DNA from: Polaromonas hydrogenivorans
GTDB taxonomy: Bacteria > Pseudomonadota > Gammaproteobacteria > Burkholderiales > Burkholderiaceae_C
DNA length: 64,000 bases
Direction: 5' to 3'
NCBI RefSeq assembly: GCF_040105105.1
Contig: NZ_CP157678.1
Span: 1-64,000, forward strand
Shown here: piece by piece, positions 27,393 to 36,115 of the stretch
Layout of the letters: each line of letters opens with the position of its first letter
How positions within the stretch are numbered: position 1 is the stretch's first letter
The notes under the pieces: generated by a model
Seen by the model: only the letters and a program-made list of their open reading frames with translations
Databases searched by the model: none
What the model was told of the DNA's origin: nothing
Translations under genes and position numbers: made by a program

Positions 27393-28145
27393 TCAGGGAA
27401 TGCGGGTCGTGATTTCCTGCGCCGTGCGGGTGAGCAGTTGGGTCAGCTTGGGCAGATCGATCACGGCCATGCGGGACACGGTGCTCACGAGCGAGATGGC
27501 GCCCAGGAGGGTGTCGTCCGCCTTGAGCAAAGGGACGGCCAAAGCGGCAAGATTCGGTTCGAGTTCACCATTCGAGAAGTAGTGGCCGGCCTTGCGGATG
27601 GCGCCGTAATACTTGCGAAATTCACTCCAGTCCGTGGGCAGGCCGGCCTGGGCGATCTCGTCCTGGTGCTCATCAAACACCCGGTGCAACTGGGCAGACG
27701 CGAAGCACGACAGGATGGCCTTGGGCGCAGCGCCGAAAAACAGCGGCCGTGGGCGACCCCGGCCGTAGCTCAGCGTGGCCTTCGCCGTGCCGAACTCGCG
27801 GTGGGTGTCGAGCACCTGCTGGCCATAGAGGCACGAAATCACGCAGTCCAATCCGGTTTGTTCGACCAGCTCCTGCATCAGCGAAACACCGTGCTGCAGG
27901 ACCGGATCCCCCATGCGGATGTAGTGGTCCAGCACGATGATGCGTGGCCCCAGCGTGTAGTGCGCGTCGGCCGCGCGCTGCAGCAGGCCAGCGTCGGTCA
28001 GCATCTTCACGTAGCGGTAGCCGGTGGGCAGCGACATTTGCAGCGCCTCGGTGATGGCTTCGGCGGTCCAGCTCAATTGGTGGTCGGAAAACAGGTCCAG
28101 CACGCTCAGCATGCGGGCCAGGCTGGACTCGGATTTATCGGTCAT
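27393..28145 (-). CDS. IclR-family transcriptional regulator
   Basis: 250-residue IclR-type regulator that starts MTDKSESSLARMLSVLDLF at 28145; an upstream in-frame extension overlaps the hydroxylase gene and is discarded. The N-terminal winged helix covers about 8-70 (WTAEAITEALQMSLPTGYRYVKML) and the effector-binding GAF-like domain about 85-245. It is embedded in the operon 10 bp after the hydroxylase. IclR proteins commonly regulate aromatic catabolism; a likely operator is the dyad in the 30.3-kb divergent promoter. Confidence 0.9.
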   Translation of the reverse strand: MTDKSESSLARMLSVLDLFSDHQLSWTAEAITEALQMSLPTGYRYVKMLTDAGLLQRAADAHYTLGPRIIVLDHYIRMGDPVLQHGVSLMQELVEQTGLDCVISCLYGQQVLDTHREFGTAKATLSYGRGRPRPLFFGAAPKAILSCFASAQLHRVFDEHQDEIAQAGLPTDWSEFRKYYGAIRKAGHYFSNGELEPNLAALAVPLLKADDTLLGAISLVSTVSRMAVIDLPKLTQLLTRTAQEITTRIP

Positions 28146-28155
28146 GGGGATCAGG

Positions 28156-29649
28156 TCAGTGGGGTTGGAGGTCCGCCACGGGCAGGCAGGCCGTGACAGC
28201 ATCCAGTTCCCCGGGCGTTCTGGCCAACCCCAAGATGTAGCGGTCTGGCCTGAGCATAATCGCCCCCGCATCGTGGCTGTCAAGCCACGCCAGCAGGACC
28301 GGCTCCTGCGTCGCCATGACCACCACATCGCTTTGTTGCCAGAGCTTGCGTGTCTCGTCGTCTACCCCGTCGAGCAACGCCGGGCGGCCGATCACGGCAA
28401 AGCGGTTGCCGATGTGCGCGTCCAGCAATTGGCCGTCGGCCAGCACCGGCTGCGGGAAAGGCTGACCCACGGGCGCAGTGTCGCCGTGCAGCACGCCAGG
28501 ACCGAGGCGCGGCGACGGAAACTCGAAGATTTCCGGCTCGCCGGCCTTGAACTTCGCGTCGCGCTCGCGCGCCTTGTCGGGGTCGGTGGCCTGGATGATA
28601 TCGCCCAGCTTGACAGCCAGCTCGATGAACGCATGCACATGGGGCGAGCGTTCCGATTCGTACGTATCAAGCAGCGCCTCGCCGGCGCGGCCGCGCAGCA
28701 CCGCTTCGAGCTTCCAGGCCAGGTTGGAGACATCGCGCAGGGCTGCGCACATGCCCTGGCCCAGGAAGGGCGGCGTCTGGTGCGCGGAGTCGCCGGCCAG
28801 CATCAGCCGGCCCTTGCGCCAGCCCTCGGCAATCAATGAGTGGAAGGTATAGATGGTGGCGCGCTCGATGTCGGCGTGTTCGGGTTTCATCCAGCGGCTC
28901 ACCAGTTGCCACAGCGTCTCGGGCTGAACCAGTTGGGCCGGGTCATCGCCCGGCATCAGCATGATTTCCCAGCGGCGGCGGCGACCGGTGACGTTGCACC
29001 AGGTCATGGGCCGGGCTGGATCGCAGAACTGCACGGTGTGGTCGGGCAGGGCGGGTGCGTTGTCCTTCAGGACCACGTCAAACACCAGCCAGGGCTGGCG
29101 CAGGCCCAGGTCTTTCATCGGGCTGCCCAGCACCTTGCGCACCAGGGAGCGCGCGCCGTCGCAGCCGACCACGTATCTAGCCTGGACCTCCGAGGCGCTG
29201 CCGCCCTGCAGATCGGTCACGGCCAGGCGGACATGGTCAGCGGCTTCGGTGATCTGCGTGACTTCATGGTGCAGCCGGACCTGCACATTGGGAAAACGGG
29301 CCGCGCCATCGCGCAGCACCTGCTCCAGCTCGGGCTGGTGGAAATAGTGGTTGCTCGCGCAGCCGTGCGGACCCTGGGCGGCCGTGCCGCCGCGGATCAT
29401 CAGGGTTTCGCCTTCGGCGTTGACAAAGTGCATGCCCTTGAGGCCGGGGCGCGAGATGGCCTCGACCGCCTGGCGCAGGCCAGCCGACTGGAAGATGCGC
29501 ATGACTTCGCCATCGAAGTGGATGGCGCGCGGCAGCGGGTAGATGCCGGCTTCCTTTTCCAGCACCAGCACGGACAGGCCGGCCTGTCCGAGCAGATTGG
29601 CCAGCGTGGCGCCGGCGGGACCGTAGCCGATGATTGCGATGTCGAACAT
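28156..29649 (-). CDS. FAD-dependent aromatic hydroxylase (MhpA-like)
   Basis: 497-residue class A flavoprotein monooxygenase. The FAD-binding GYGPAG motif is at 8-13, the DG motif VVGCDGARSLVRKVLG follows in the middle, and GDSAHQTPPFLGQGM binds the FAD ribityl chain. Similar enzymes hydroxylate phenolic acids (for example 3-(3-hydroxyphenyl)propionate) ortho to the hydroxyl, using NAD(P)H and oxygen. It lies 3 bp after the VOC-family dioxygenase gene, so hydroxylation followed by ring cleavage is the likely sequence. The substrate is not determinable here. Confidence 0.9.
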   Translation of the reverse strand: MFDIAIIGYGPAGATLANLLGQAGLSVLVLEKEAGIYPLPRAIHFDGEVMRIFQSAGLRQAVEAISRPGLKGMHFVNAEGETLMIRGGTAAQGPHGCASNHYFHQPELEQVLRDGAARFPNVQVRLHHEVTQITEAADHVRLAVTDLQGGSASEVQARYVVGCDGARSLVRKVLGSPMKDLGLRQPWLVFDVVLKDNAPALPDHTVQFCDPARPMTWCNVTGRRRRWEIMLMPGDDPAQLVQPETLWQLVSRWMKPEHADIERATIYTFHSLIAEGWRKGRLMLAGDSAHQTPPFLGQGMCAALRDVSNLAWKLEAVLRGRAGEALLDTYESERSPHVHAFIELAVKLGDIIQATDPDKARERDAKFKAGEPEIFEFPSPRLGPGVLHGDTAPVGQPFPQPVLADGQLLDAHIGNRFAVIGRPALLDGVDDETRKLWQQSDVVVMATQEPVLLAWLDSHDAGAIMLRPDRYILGLARTPGELDAVTACLPVADLQPH

Positions 29650-29652
29650 GAC

Positions 29653-30237
29653 TCAAGCCTCCTCGTTGCAGCTGCTGTAGCCCATGCGGCGGGCCATGTC
29701 GGCCTGCCACTGCGCACGCGACTGGAACCTGGGCCGGCTGCGCGCAATGGCTTCGGCGCGTGCCAGGATGACCTCGTCGGGCTGGTCCAGGTCGACGGGT
29801 TCGCGCAGCGGCTGCTCGCAGTACCAGGGCATGTCCATGAACACCTCCAGCCGGTTGCCTTCGGGGTCGCGGAAATAAATCGACACCGCGTTGCCGTGGG
29901 TCGCGCACATCAGGTCCGTGACATCGCTGTCGGCCGCGACGCGGTCGCGCACCAGCCGCAGCGTGGGCAGGTCGGGCACGCGCAGGGAAATCTGGTTGAT
30001 GACGCTGAAGGTGAGGTCTGCCGGGCGGCCGGAGGCCAGCACGATCTGGTGGTGCTCAGCCGGGTCGCGGCTCAGAAACACCAGCTGGACCGCGCCCAGG
30101 TCGCCCCGGTCGGTCTCGGTGAAGCACAGCACGTCTTGGTAAAAGCGCGCCATGCGCTCGAGGTCACGCACGTAAAAGCCCATGTGGCTGAACACCAGTG
30201 AGCCGCGCTGGCGCAGGTTCGGGGGGGGTTGGGTCAT
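29653..30237 (-). CDS. VOC-family (glyoxalase/extradiol dioxygenase-like) protein
   Basis: 194 residues of one vicinal-oxygen-chelate module pair: FSHMGFYVRDLERMARFYQD near the N-terminus offers the first metal His, and YFRDPEGNRLEVFMDMPW supplies the Glu. The stretch DPAEHHQIVLASGR offers the second His. This pattern suits a type I extradiol dioxygenase-like enzyme acting on catecholic products, although some VOC proteins are lyases or resistance proteins. It is the first gene of the leftward aromatic operon and is divergent from a Bug receptor gene across 171 bp that contain a promoter. Confidence 0.8.
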   Translation of the reverse strand: MTQPPPNLRQRGSLVFSHMGFYVRDLERMARFYQDVLCFTETDRGDLGAVQLVFLSRDPAEHHQIVLASGRPADLTFSVINQISLRVPDLPTLRLVRDRVAADSDVTDLMCATHGNAVSIYFRDPEGNRLEVFMDMPWYCEQPLREPVDLDQPDEVILARAEAIARSRPRFQSRAQWQADMARRMGYSSCNEEA

Positions 30238-30318
30238 GTCGTCTCCAGGGTCTAAAAATAAAAAACAGAAGATTTATTTGGCTTAAATTGAATTAAATTA
30301 TGCATCAATTCTTATAAT

Positions 30319-30347
30319 TTGACAAAACATTGATTTTAATCAAGAAT
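30319..30347 (+). promoter_or_regulatory. Promoter with internal palindrome, probable IclR target
   Basis: A perfect -35 hexamer TTGACA (30319-30324), a 17-bp spacer and a -10-like AAGAAT (30342-30347) face the Bug/NTF2/BKACE genes. The palindrome TTGATTTTAATCAA (30330-30343; arms TTGATT and AATCAA) fills the spacer, so a bound repressor would block RNA polymerase. The local IclR protein is the best candidate ligand, by position. Confidence 0.5.
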
Positions 30348-30408
30348 CCGGCCACGCCAGCCCAGCGGGCCTGTCGAACCATTCAATCAACCTTTCAGGA
30401 GACTAGAC

Positions 30409-31386
30409 ATGACCCCCTTCATCACCCGACGCACCGGCCTTGCCGCCCTGACGCTGGCCCTGCTGGCCGCCAGCGGCGTGCAGGCGCAGGACTATCCCAC
30501 CAAGCCCATCCGGCTGCTCGCGCCGTTTCCCGCAGGCTCGGGGCCCGATGCCAATGCAAGGGAAATAGCCGGCGAGCTGACGAAAATCCTGGGGCAAACC
30601 GTGATCGTGGAAAACAAGCCCGGTGCCTCGGGGATCATCGGCACCGATGCCGCTGCCAAGGCGGCGCCCGATGGCTACACCCTGGTCGTCGGTACGACCA
30701 GCACCATGTCGGTGCTGCGGCATCTGTACACCAAGCTGCCCTTCAATACCGAGAGGGACTTCGCGCCCGTCAGCCTGCTGGGCGTGCTCAATACCGGACT
30801 GATCGCCACGCCGTCGGCCCCTTTCAAGACCGCTGCCGAGCTGGTGACTTATGCCAAGGCGAATCCCGATACGGTCACTGCTGCCACCTTGGGGGCGGGC
30901 AGCTACTTTCATCTGGCCGGCGAATGGTTCGCGTCGAATGCGGGCGTCAAGCTCAGGTTCGTGCCTTACAGCACCACCAGTCCTTACACCGATTTGATGG
31001 CCGGCCAGGTCCAGGTGATGTTTGATGCCTTGCCGGCGGCCGTGGGCGGCATCCGCGGCGGCAAGCTCAAGCTGCTGGCGCTGACCGGGAAAACGCGTCA
31101 CCCTGCATTTCCGGATGTGCCGACCTTTGCCGAGGCCGGCATTGCAGACTACGCCCCCCTGGCCTGGCAAGGCATTCTGGCGCCGGCGGGTACTCCCAAG
31201 GCGATTGTCGAAAAACTCAGTGCGGCCATGCAAAAAGCCGCCCAAAATCCGCAGCTTGCCGAAAAATGGCGCCAGTACGGCGGCGAACTCAAGGCCACCA
31301 CACCGGCTGAATTTGCTGCCTTCATCAAGACCGATTCCGCCCAATGGGGGCAAGTGGTGCGCAAAGCCGGCGTCAAGCTGGACTGA
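30409..31386 (+). CDS. Bug/TctC-family periplasmic solute receptor
   Basis: 325-residue secreted binding protein. The N-terminus has a signal peptide (TGLAALTLALLAASGVQAQ) and then DYPTKPIRLLAPFPAGSGPDA. Further family marks are VIVENKPGASGIIGTDAAAK and HPAFPDVPTFAEAG. It opens a rightward unit with an NTF2-like gene 13 bp downstream and a BKACE gene overlapping that. The gene diverges from the aromatic operon, suggesting shared induction. Ligand probably an aromatic or keto acid; unproven. Confidence 0.93.
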   Translation: MTPFITRRTGLAALTLALLAASGVQAQDYPTKPIRLLAPFPAGSGPDANAREIAGELTKILGQTVIVENKPGASGIIGTDAAAKAAPDGYTLVVGTTSTMSVLRHLYTKLPFNTERDFAPVSLLGVLNTGLIATPSAPFKTAAELVTYAKANPDTVTAATLGAGSYFHLAGEWFASNAGVKLRFVPYSTTSPYTDLMAGQVQVMFDALPAAVGGIRGGKLKLLALTGKTRHPAFPDVPTFAEAGIADYAPLAWQGILAPAGTPKAIVEKLSAAMQKAAQNPQLAEKWRQYGGELKATTPAEFAAFIKTDSAQWGQVVRKAGVKLD

Positions 31387-31399
31387 GGAACACGTCACC

Positions 31400-31789
31400 A
31401 TGAGTCCACTCATTACCCTTGAAGCCGTGCTGCACTGGGAGCAGCGTCGCCGTGACGCCATGCTGGCGGGCGACAGCGTGGCACTCGAAGCCCTGCTGTC
31501 CGACGCCATCGTGTATGTGCATTCCACGGGAGCGCGCGACACCCGGGACAGCTATTTGCGCAAGATCTGCGACGGCGCGCTGCGTTATCTGCGCCTGGAA
31601 TGGAGTGACCTGCAGGTGCAGGTATTGCCAAGCGCTGCACTGGTCACCGGCCGCATGCAAGCCACCGTGCTCAAGGACGGGCAGGAAAAGCACGTCAGCA
31701 GCGTGTTCCTCACGGTCTGGGTTCCGGAGCCATTCGATGCGGGTAGCGCCTGGCGGCTGCGCGCGCACCAGGGAACGCCACTGCCATGA
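31400..31789 (+). CDS. NTF2-like (DUF4440-type) small protein
   Basis: 129 residues with the SnoaL/NTF2-like pattern: helix LEAVLHWEQRRRDAMLAGDSVALEALLSDA in two blocks, then IVYVHSTGARDTRDSYLRKI, then a curved sheet ending in WRLRAHQGTPLP. Such proteins are cone-shaped isomerases, dehydratases, dioxygenase subunits or binding proteins, so function is open. A longer upstream frame is a shadow of the Bug gene; the ATG at 31400 follows 13 bp after that gene. Its TGA overlaps the ATG of the BKACE gene, indicating one operon. Confidence 0.8.
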   Translation: MSPLITLEAVLHWEQRRRDAMLAGDSVALEALLSDAIVYVHSTGARDTRDSYLRKICDGALRYLRLEWSDLQVQVLPSAALVTGRMQATVLKDGQEKHVSSVFLTVWVPEPFDAGSAWRLRAHQGTPLP

Positions 31790-32607
31790 ACGACGAACCC
31801 CTCATCCTGACCGTGGCGCCCAATGGCGCCTACAAGTCCACCACGGACCATGCCGCGCTGCCGATCACGCCAGCGGCGCTGGCGGCAACGGCCCGAGCCT
31901 GCCTCGATGCCGGCGCGGCCATGCTGCATCTGCATGTGCGCCTGCCCGATGGCCGGCACAGCCTGCGCGCTGACGATTACCGCGCGGCGCAGGCTGCCAT
32001 CCGGGCGGCGGTGGGGCCCTCGCTGGTGATTCAGGTCACCACCGAGGCTGCCGGCGTCTATGAACCGGCCGAACAGGTCGCGGTGGTATATGACCTCCAG
32101 CCAGAAGCGGTTTCAGTCAGCCTGCGCGAGCTGCTCAGACCGGGTCTTTCCGAGGCCGAGCTGTCGCGCTTCTTCGGCTGGCTGGTTCAAACGCAGACCA
32201 TGACGCAGGTCATTTTGTATGACGCCGCCGAGGTTGCGCAATGGAACCAGCTGCGCGCGCGCGGCGTGATTCCCGAGGGACGGTGGTTTTTGCTATTCGT
32301 GCTGGGACGTTACGCAGCAGGGCAGACTTCCTCGCCGACCGACTTGCTACCCTTTTTGCAGACCTGGGATGGCTGCCATCCATGGGCCATGTGCGCCTTT
32401 GGCGCGCAAGAGCATCGCTGCGCCATGGCCGCTTTGGCTCTAGGCGGGCATGTCCGGGTGGGCTTTGAAAACAACCTTTGGCGACGTGACGGCTCCCTGG
32501 CGCCGGACAATTCCAGCCTGGTGAGGCAGGTGGCTGAAAGCGCGGCTCTGGCCGGGCGGCCACTGGCCAGCGCCGCGCAGGTGCGCGAGCGGTTTCAGTT
32601 CGGCTAA
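31786..32607 (+). CDS. BKACE-family (DUF849) beta-keto acid cleavage enzyme
   Basis: 273-residue TIM-barrel protein. The metal-binding LHLHVRLPDGRHSL near residues 45-58, the opening TVAPNGAYKSTTDHAALP, and RVGFENNLWRRDGSLAPDN toward the C-terminus are hallmarks of beta-keto acid cleavage enzymes. These condense a beta-keto acid with acetyl-CoA to give acetoacetate and a new acyl-CoA. Its overlap with the NTF2-like gene (ATGA) shows coupling. In this setting it could cleave a side-chain keto acid produced during aromatic acid breakdown. The specific substrate is not known. Confidence 0.87.
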   Translation: MNDEPLILTVAPNGAYKSTTDHAALPITPAALAATARACLDAGAAMLHLHVRLPDGRHSLRADDYRAAQAAIRAAVGPSLVIQVTTEAAGVYEPAEQVAVVYDLQPEAVSVSLRELLRPGLSEAELSRFFGWLVQTQTMTQVILYDAAEVAQWNQLRARGVIPEGRWFLLFVLGRYAAGQTSSPTDLLPFLQTWDGCHPWAMCAFGAQEHRCAMAALALGGHVRVGFENNLWRRDGSLAPDNSSLVRQVAESAALAGRPLASAAQVRERFQFG

Positions 32608-32705
32608 AGCTTGTTCGCCTCGTCAGGCGGAATTGCCCTGCCGCTGCGATGCCAGTTTCACCCTACGCCAGCCATGGGTTGCGTCTGCAGCCCATGTGTA
32701 ACGGT

Positions 32706-33677
32706 TCAGTCGAGGCGGATATTGCTTGCGCGAATCACCTTGGCCCATTTTTCGCGCTCGGTTTTGGCGTAAGCAGCCATCTGTGCCGGCGTGCTGGCAA
32801 TCGCTTCCAGGCCGAGCGTCTGAAACCTGGCCTTGACCTCCGTGGTTTCCAGCGCCGCCAGCAAGGCCCGGCTCAATGTGGCGACCGCCTCTGGCGGCGT
32901 GGCCGCAGGCACCACCAGGCCTTGCCAGGCATAGGCTTCAAAACCTTTCAAGCCCTGCTCTGCCAGCGTGGGCAACGTATTGAAGGTAGCAACGCGCTTC
33001 GGGCTGGCCACGCCGATCGGAATCAGCCGGCCGGACTGGATGTGCTGGTAGCCGCTGGCGGTGTCGACGAACATCATCGGCACCTGCCCGCCAATCACGT
33101 CCTGCACCGCCGGGGCGGCGCCCCGGTAGCCCACATGCACCATCTTGAGCCCGCTGAGCTCGCGGAACAATTCGGTCGCCAGGTGGTGCGGGCTGCCCGC
33201 GCCAGGCGTGGCGTAGTTCACGCCATTGGGCTGTTTCTTCGCCCAGGCCAGGAATTCGGTCAGGTTCTTCGCGGGCACACTGGGATTGACCACCAGGATC
33301 ATCGGAAAACGCGCCATCAGGCCGACCGGCGCGAAGTCTTTTTCGACGTTGTAGCTGAGCTTGGAGTACAGCGCCGGGTTGGCCGCCATCGTTGCCGTGT
33401 CGCCCGTCAGCATGACATAACCATCGGGCTTCGCCTTGGCGGCGTAGTCGGCGCCAATGTTGGTGGCGGCGCCAGGCTTGTTGTTGATGATGATGGGCTG
33501 GCCCAGCGTCTTGCTCATGGGCAACGACAGGATGCGAGCCACCACGTCCGAGCCGCCGCCGGCCGGGTAGGGCACGACCCATTCGATGGGCTTGTCGGGA
33601 TAGGCCGCAGCCGCCACGAGTGGCAAGGCCAGTGTGGCAGCACTCATCCAGCGGCGCAGGGCGTGGGTATTTTTCAT
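32706..33677 (-). CDS. Bug/TctC-family periplasmic solute receptor
   Basis: 323-residue binding protein with a signal peptide (MKNTHALRRWMSAATLALPL to AAAA) followed by YPDKPIEWVVPYPAGGGSDVVAR. IIINNKPGAATNIGADYAAK and FNTLPTLAEQGLKGFEAYAWQG are family segments. The start at 33677 is set by an AGGAG site; an upstream start is rejected. The promoter region 96 bp upstream carries the palindrome GTTGCGCGCGCAAC, shared with the homogentisate operon promoter, so it is probably the receptor for the substrate of that pathway and part of the MarR regulon (inference). Confidence 0.92.
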   Translation of the reverse strand: MKNTHALRRWMSAATLALPLVAAAAYPDKPIEWVVPYPAGGGSDVVARILSLPMSKTLGQPIIINNKPGAATNIGADYAAKAKPDGYVMLTGDTATMAANPALYSKLSYNVEKDFAPVGLMARFPMILVVNPSVPAKNLTEFLAWAKKQPNGVNYATPGAGSPHHLATELFRELSGLKMVHVGYRGAAPAVQDVIGGQVPMMFVDTASGYQHIQSGRLIPIGVASPKRVATFNTLPTLAEQGLKGFEAYAWQGLVVPAATPPEAVATLSRALLAALETTEVKARFQTLGLEAIASTPAQMAAYAKTEREKWAKVIRASNIRLD

Positions 33678-33772
33678 GGTGACTCCTGTGAACTTTGACA
33701 AAAGGGCTTGCACCGGTCACCCAAAAGGTGTAGCACCGGTTTGAAAAGGCTGATGAATAATAATCAGACTTG

Positions 33773-33786
33773 GTTGCGCGCGCAAC
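33773..33786. promoter_or_regulatory. MarR-regulon palindrome, copy 1
   Basis: Perfect 14-bp palindrome GTTGCGCGCGCAAC, followed by TAG, located 96 bp upstream of the leftward Bug receptor start. Nearly the same sequence recurs twice in the gap between marR and the MFS gene. Repetition at two separate promoters around one regulator gene supports an operator. Confidence 0.65.
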
Positions 33787-33920
33787 TAGAGTATGTACTC
33801 ACTGCCTGGTGCTCATCTTCACCACCCATCGCCAATGGTTCTGGCGGGCGCGCGCCGGCCTGCTGCGGGACAAAAGAGTGACGCTGCCCTCAGCGCACAG
33901 AAGCGGTTACCGCACCCGAC

Positions 33921-34388
33921 TCACTCTTCGAGCGAGCCGACAGCTTCTACGGCTTCCCGCGCATGGTCAACCAGGCGGTCGAGCAGGCGGTCGAGCTGCC
34001 CTTGCTCTGCTGGACTGAGGCAAGAGACGATCTCGTGATTGCGCCGTTCGATCACGGTCATCAAGCGCTGCCAGACAGGCTTGCCGCGGGCAGCCAGGGT
34101 CAGCACGACCCCACGCCCGTCCGTGGCGTTGGCTTGCTTGCGCACCAGGCCCTGCTCGACCAGCGACTGCGCTGCGCGACTGGCCTGGCCCTTGTCCAGG
34201 TTGGCCCGGTAGGCCAGGTCCTTGACCGACAGCGGGCTGAACGCACCGATGGCCGCCAGGCAGCGCCCCTCGCTGAACGGGATGCCGGCATCAAGCACAT
34301 ACGCGGCCTGGGTGACCCGGTCGGTGAGCTTGGACAGCGTGTGCAGGCGGTGGGTCATCGTGCGTTCGAGAGAAAACGGATCAGTCAT
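33921..34388 (-). CDS. MarR-family repressor of the homogentisate cluster
   Basis: 155-residue MarR-type regulator with a winged helix (about 52-115: SVKDLAYRANLDKGQASRAAQSLVEQG, then beta-wing NATDGRGVVLTLAARGK). It lies between the Bug receptor gene and the divergently transcribed MFS/hydroxylase/hmg operon. The 320-bp gap upstream holds two copies of a GTTGCGCG-type palindrome and the Bug promoter holds a third, so the likely regulon is both flanks plus itself. The ligand is probably an intermediate of the homogentisate route; unproven. Confidence 0.88.
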   Translation of the reverse strand: MTDPFSLERTMTHRLHTLSKLTDRVTQAAYVLDAGIPFSEGRCLAAIGAFSPLSVKDLAYRANLDKGQASRAAQSLVEQGLVRKQANATDGRGVVLTLAARGKPVWQRLMTVIERRNHEIVSCLSPAEQGQLDRLLDRLVDHAREAVEAVGSLEE

Positions 34389-34521
34389 GGCAAGGGCTTG
34401 CAGAAGTAAACGTTGGACGCATTGGTAACCAAACCGTGTACGCGAGGGACAAAAAGGGCAACAATTTTTACGACCTTTTTGACGGGTCCGAGGAGTCTGA
34501 AGCCTTTATGCCTCAAAACTG

Positions 34522-34535
34522 GTTGCGCGTGCAAC
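34522..34535. promoter_or_regulatory. MarR-regulon palindrome, copy 2
   Basis: GTTGCGCGTGCAAC, one mismatch from perfect symmetry, again followed by TAG. It lies in the marR/MFS divergent gap. The shared core with copy 1 extends to 17 bases (GTTGCGCG, C or T, GCAACTAG). Confidence 0.65.
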
Positions 34536-34579
34536 TAGGGAAACCACCAATCCCAATTTATTCAAGGCCGTCAATAATA

Positions 34580-34593
34580 GTTGTGTGCGCAAC
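34580..34593. promoter_or_regulatory. MarR-regulon palindrome, copy 3 (degenerate)
   Basis: GTTGTGTGCGCAAC keeps the GTTG and CAAC ends with two internal mismatches. It starts 58 bp after copy 2 and 129 bp before the MFS start codon. Weaker than the other copies and could be chance. Confidence 0.45.
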
Positions 34594-34708
34594 GATTGCC
34601 TTTGATTTCGATCAATGAATCGCTTCCTTGACAGGGCGCGCAGCGGTGATGTTTCGCCGTGTTTCCCCCTTCATGTCAGCAGCCGCCACTTGCGGCAGGA
34701 GCGTCAAA

Positions 34709-36064
34709 TTGAATTCATACGATTCCAAATCGCACAGCCTTGGCGATCTACCGCCCACGCCGATGGGAACCGAGCGCCTGGTCGTGGACAAGGTCACCCG
34801 GCACCTCATGTGGTTCCTCTTTTTGTTGTTCGTCGTGTCCTTCCTGGACCGCATCAACATCGGCTTTGCGGGCCTGACGATGATGAAGGACCTGGGCCTG
34901 ACGAGCACCCAGTTTGGCCTGGCGACCACCTTGTTCTACATCGCCTACATCTCCTGCGGCATTCCGAGCAACCTCGTGCTGGCGCGCATCGGTGCCAGAA
35001 AGTGGATCGGCTCGATCATGATCGCCTGGGGCCTGGCCTCGACCGCCACAATGTTTGCGACCAGTCCGCAGAGCCTGTATTTCTTTCGCATCCTGGTGGG
35101 CATCACCGAAGCGGGCTTCTTGCCGGGCATGCTGCTGTACCTGACGTACTGGTTCCCCTCGGCCTACCGGGCGCGGGCCAACGCCTTGTTCATGATCGCC
35201 ATGCCGGTCACCGCCGCCGTCGGCTCGGCGATCTCGGGTGCCATCCTGGGGATGGACGGGATACTTGGCCTGAAGGGCTGGCAGTGGCTGTTCCTGCTCG
35301 AAGGCCTTCCAGCGGCCATCCTGGGCGTGGTGGTGTACTTCTACCTCAACGACTCGCCCCAACAGGCCCGCTGGCTCACGAACCTGGAAAAGACCACACT
35401 GGCCCGCATGCTGGCCGCTGAACACCAGGCCGATCCCGTCGCCAAACCCACTGGTCCTAGGGCGAGCCTGCTGTCCGAGCTGACCTCCGCGACCGTGCTC
35501 AAATTCTCGGTGGCCTACTTCTGCCTGGTCAACAGCCTGGCGATGGTCGCGGTCTGGACGCCGCTGATCGTCAAGAGCTTCAGCGGCGGTGCGAGCAACA
35601 CCACCATCGGGCTGCTGGCAGCGATTCCTTCCATCTGCACCGTCATCGGCATGATCTGGTGGGGCCGGCGCTCCGACCGCGCGCAGGAGCGCCGCTGGCA
35701 CACCGTGCTGCCCATGCTGCTGGCAGCCAGCGGCTGGCTGATCACGGCCTATTCGCCCCAGCCCGCCCTGCAACTGCTGGGCATCTGCCTGGCCTCGACC
35801 GGCGCCTACACCGCCATGTCGATCTTCTGGACCACCCCTGACCATGCGCTGAGCTTCACGGCGCGGGCGCTGGGCATTGCCGTGATCAATGCCGTCGGCA
35901 ACATCGGCTCGGCCCTGAACCCGCTGGTGGTGGGCTGGCTCAAGGATGCGACGCAAAGCTTTGCCACGGGCCTGATCTACGCCTCGGTGCTGCTGGTGGT
36001 GGGCTGCGCGGTCATGCTGATCGTGCCGATTCCGCGCACGCCCAAGCTCGCTGCGTCAACGTAG
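34709..36064 (+). CDS. MFS permease, anion:cation symporter type
   Basis: 451-residue, twelve-segment major facilitator resembling the ACS family that imports aromatic acids and organic anions. Typical motifs are FLDRINIGFAGLTMMKDLGL after the first segment, LARIGARKWIGSIMIAWG (motif A region), and ITEAGFLPGMLLYLTYWFP. I chose the TTG at 34709 because it has a GCAGGAG site 8 bases upstream; ATG codons upstream lack one, and the next ATG is at 34763. It is the first gene of the hydroxylase/hmg operon and probably imports its aromatic substrate. Confidence 0.88.
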   Translation: MNSYDSKSHSLGDLPPTPMGTERLVVDKVTRHLMWFLFLLFVVSFLDRINIGFAGLTMMKDLGLTSTQFGLATTLFYIAYISCGIPSNLVLARIGARKWIGSIMIAWGLASTATMFATSPQSLYFFRILVGITEAGFLPGMLLYLTYWFPSAYRARANALFMIAMPVTAAVGSAISGAILGMDGILGLKGWQWLFLLEGLPAAILGVVVYFYLNDSPQQARWLTNLEKTTLARMLAAEHQADPVAKPTGPRASLLSELTSATVLKFSVAYFCLVNSLAMVAVWTPLIVKSFSGGASNTTIGLLAAIPSICTVIGMIWWGRRSDRAQERRWHTVLPMLLAASGWLITAYSPQPALQLLGICLASTGAYTAMSIFWTTPDHALSFTARALGIAVINAVGNIGSALNPLVVGWLKDATQSFATGLIYASVLLVVGCAVMLIVPIPRTPKLAAST

Positions 36065-36115
36065 TGAACCTGCTGAATCTGGTAAACCTGATAGACAACC
36101 CCAAAGGAAAATTTC

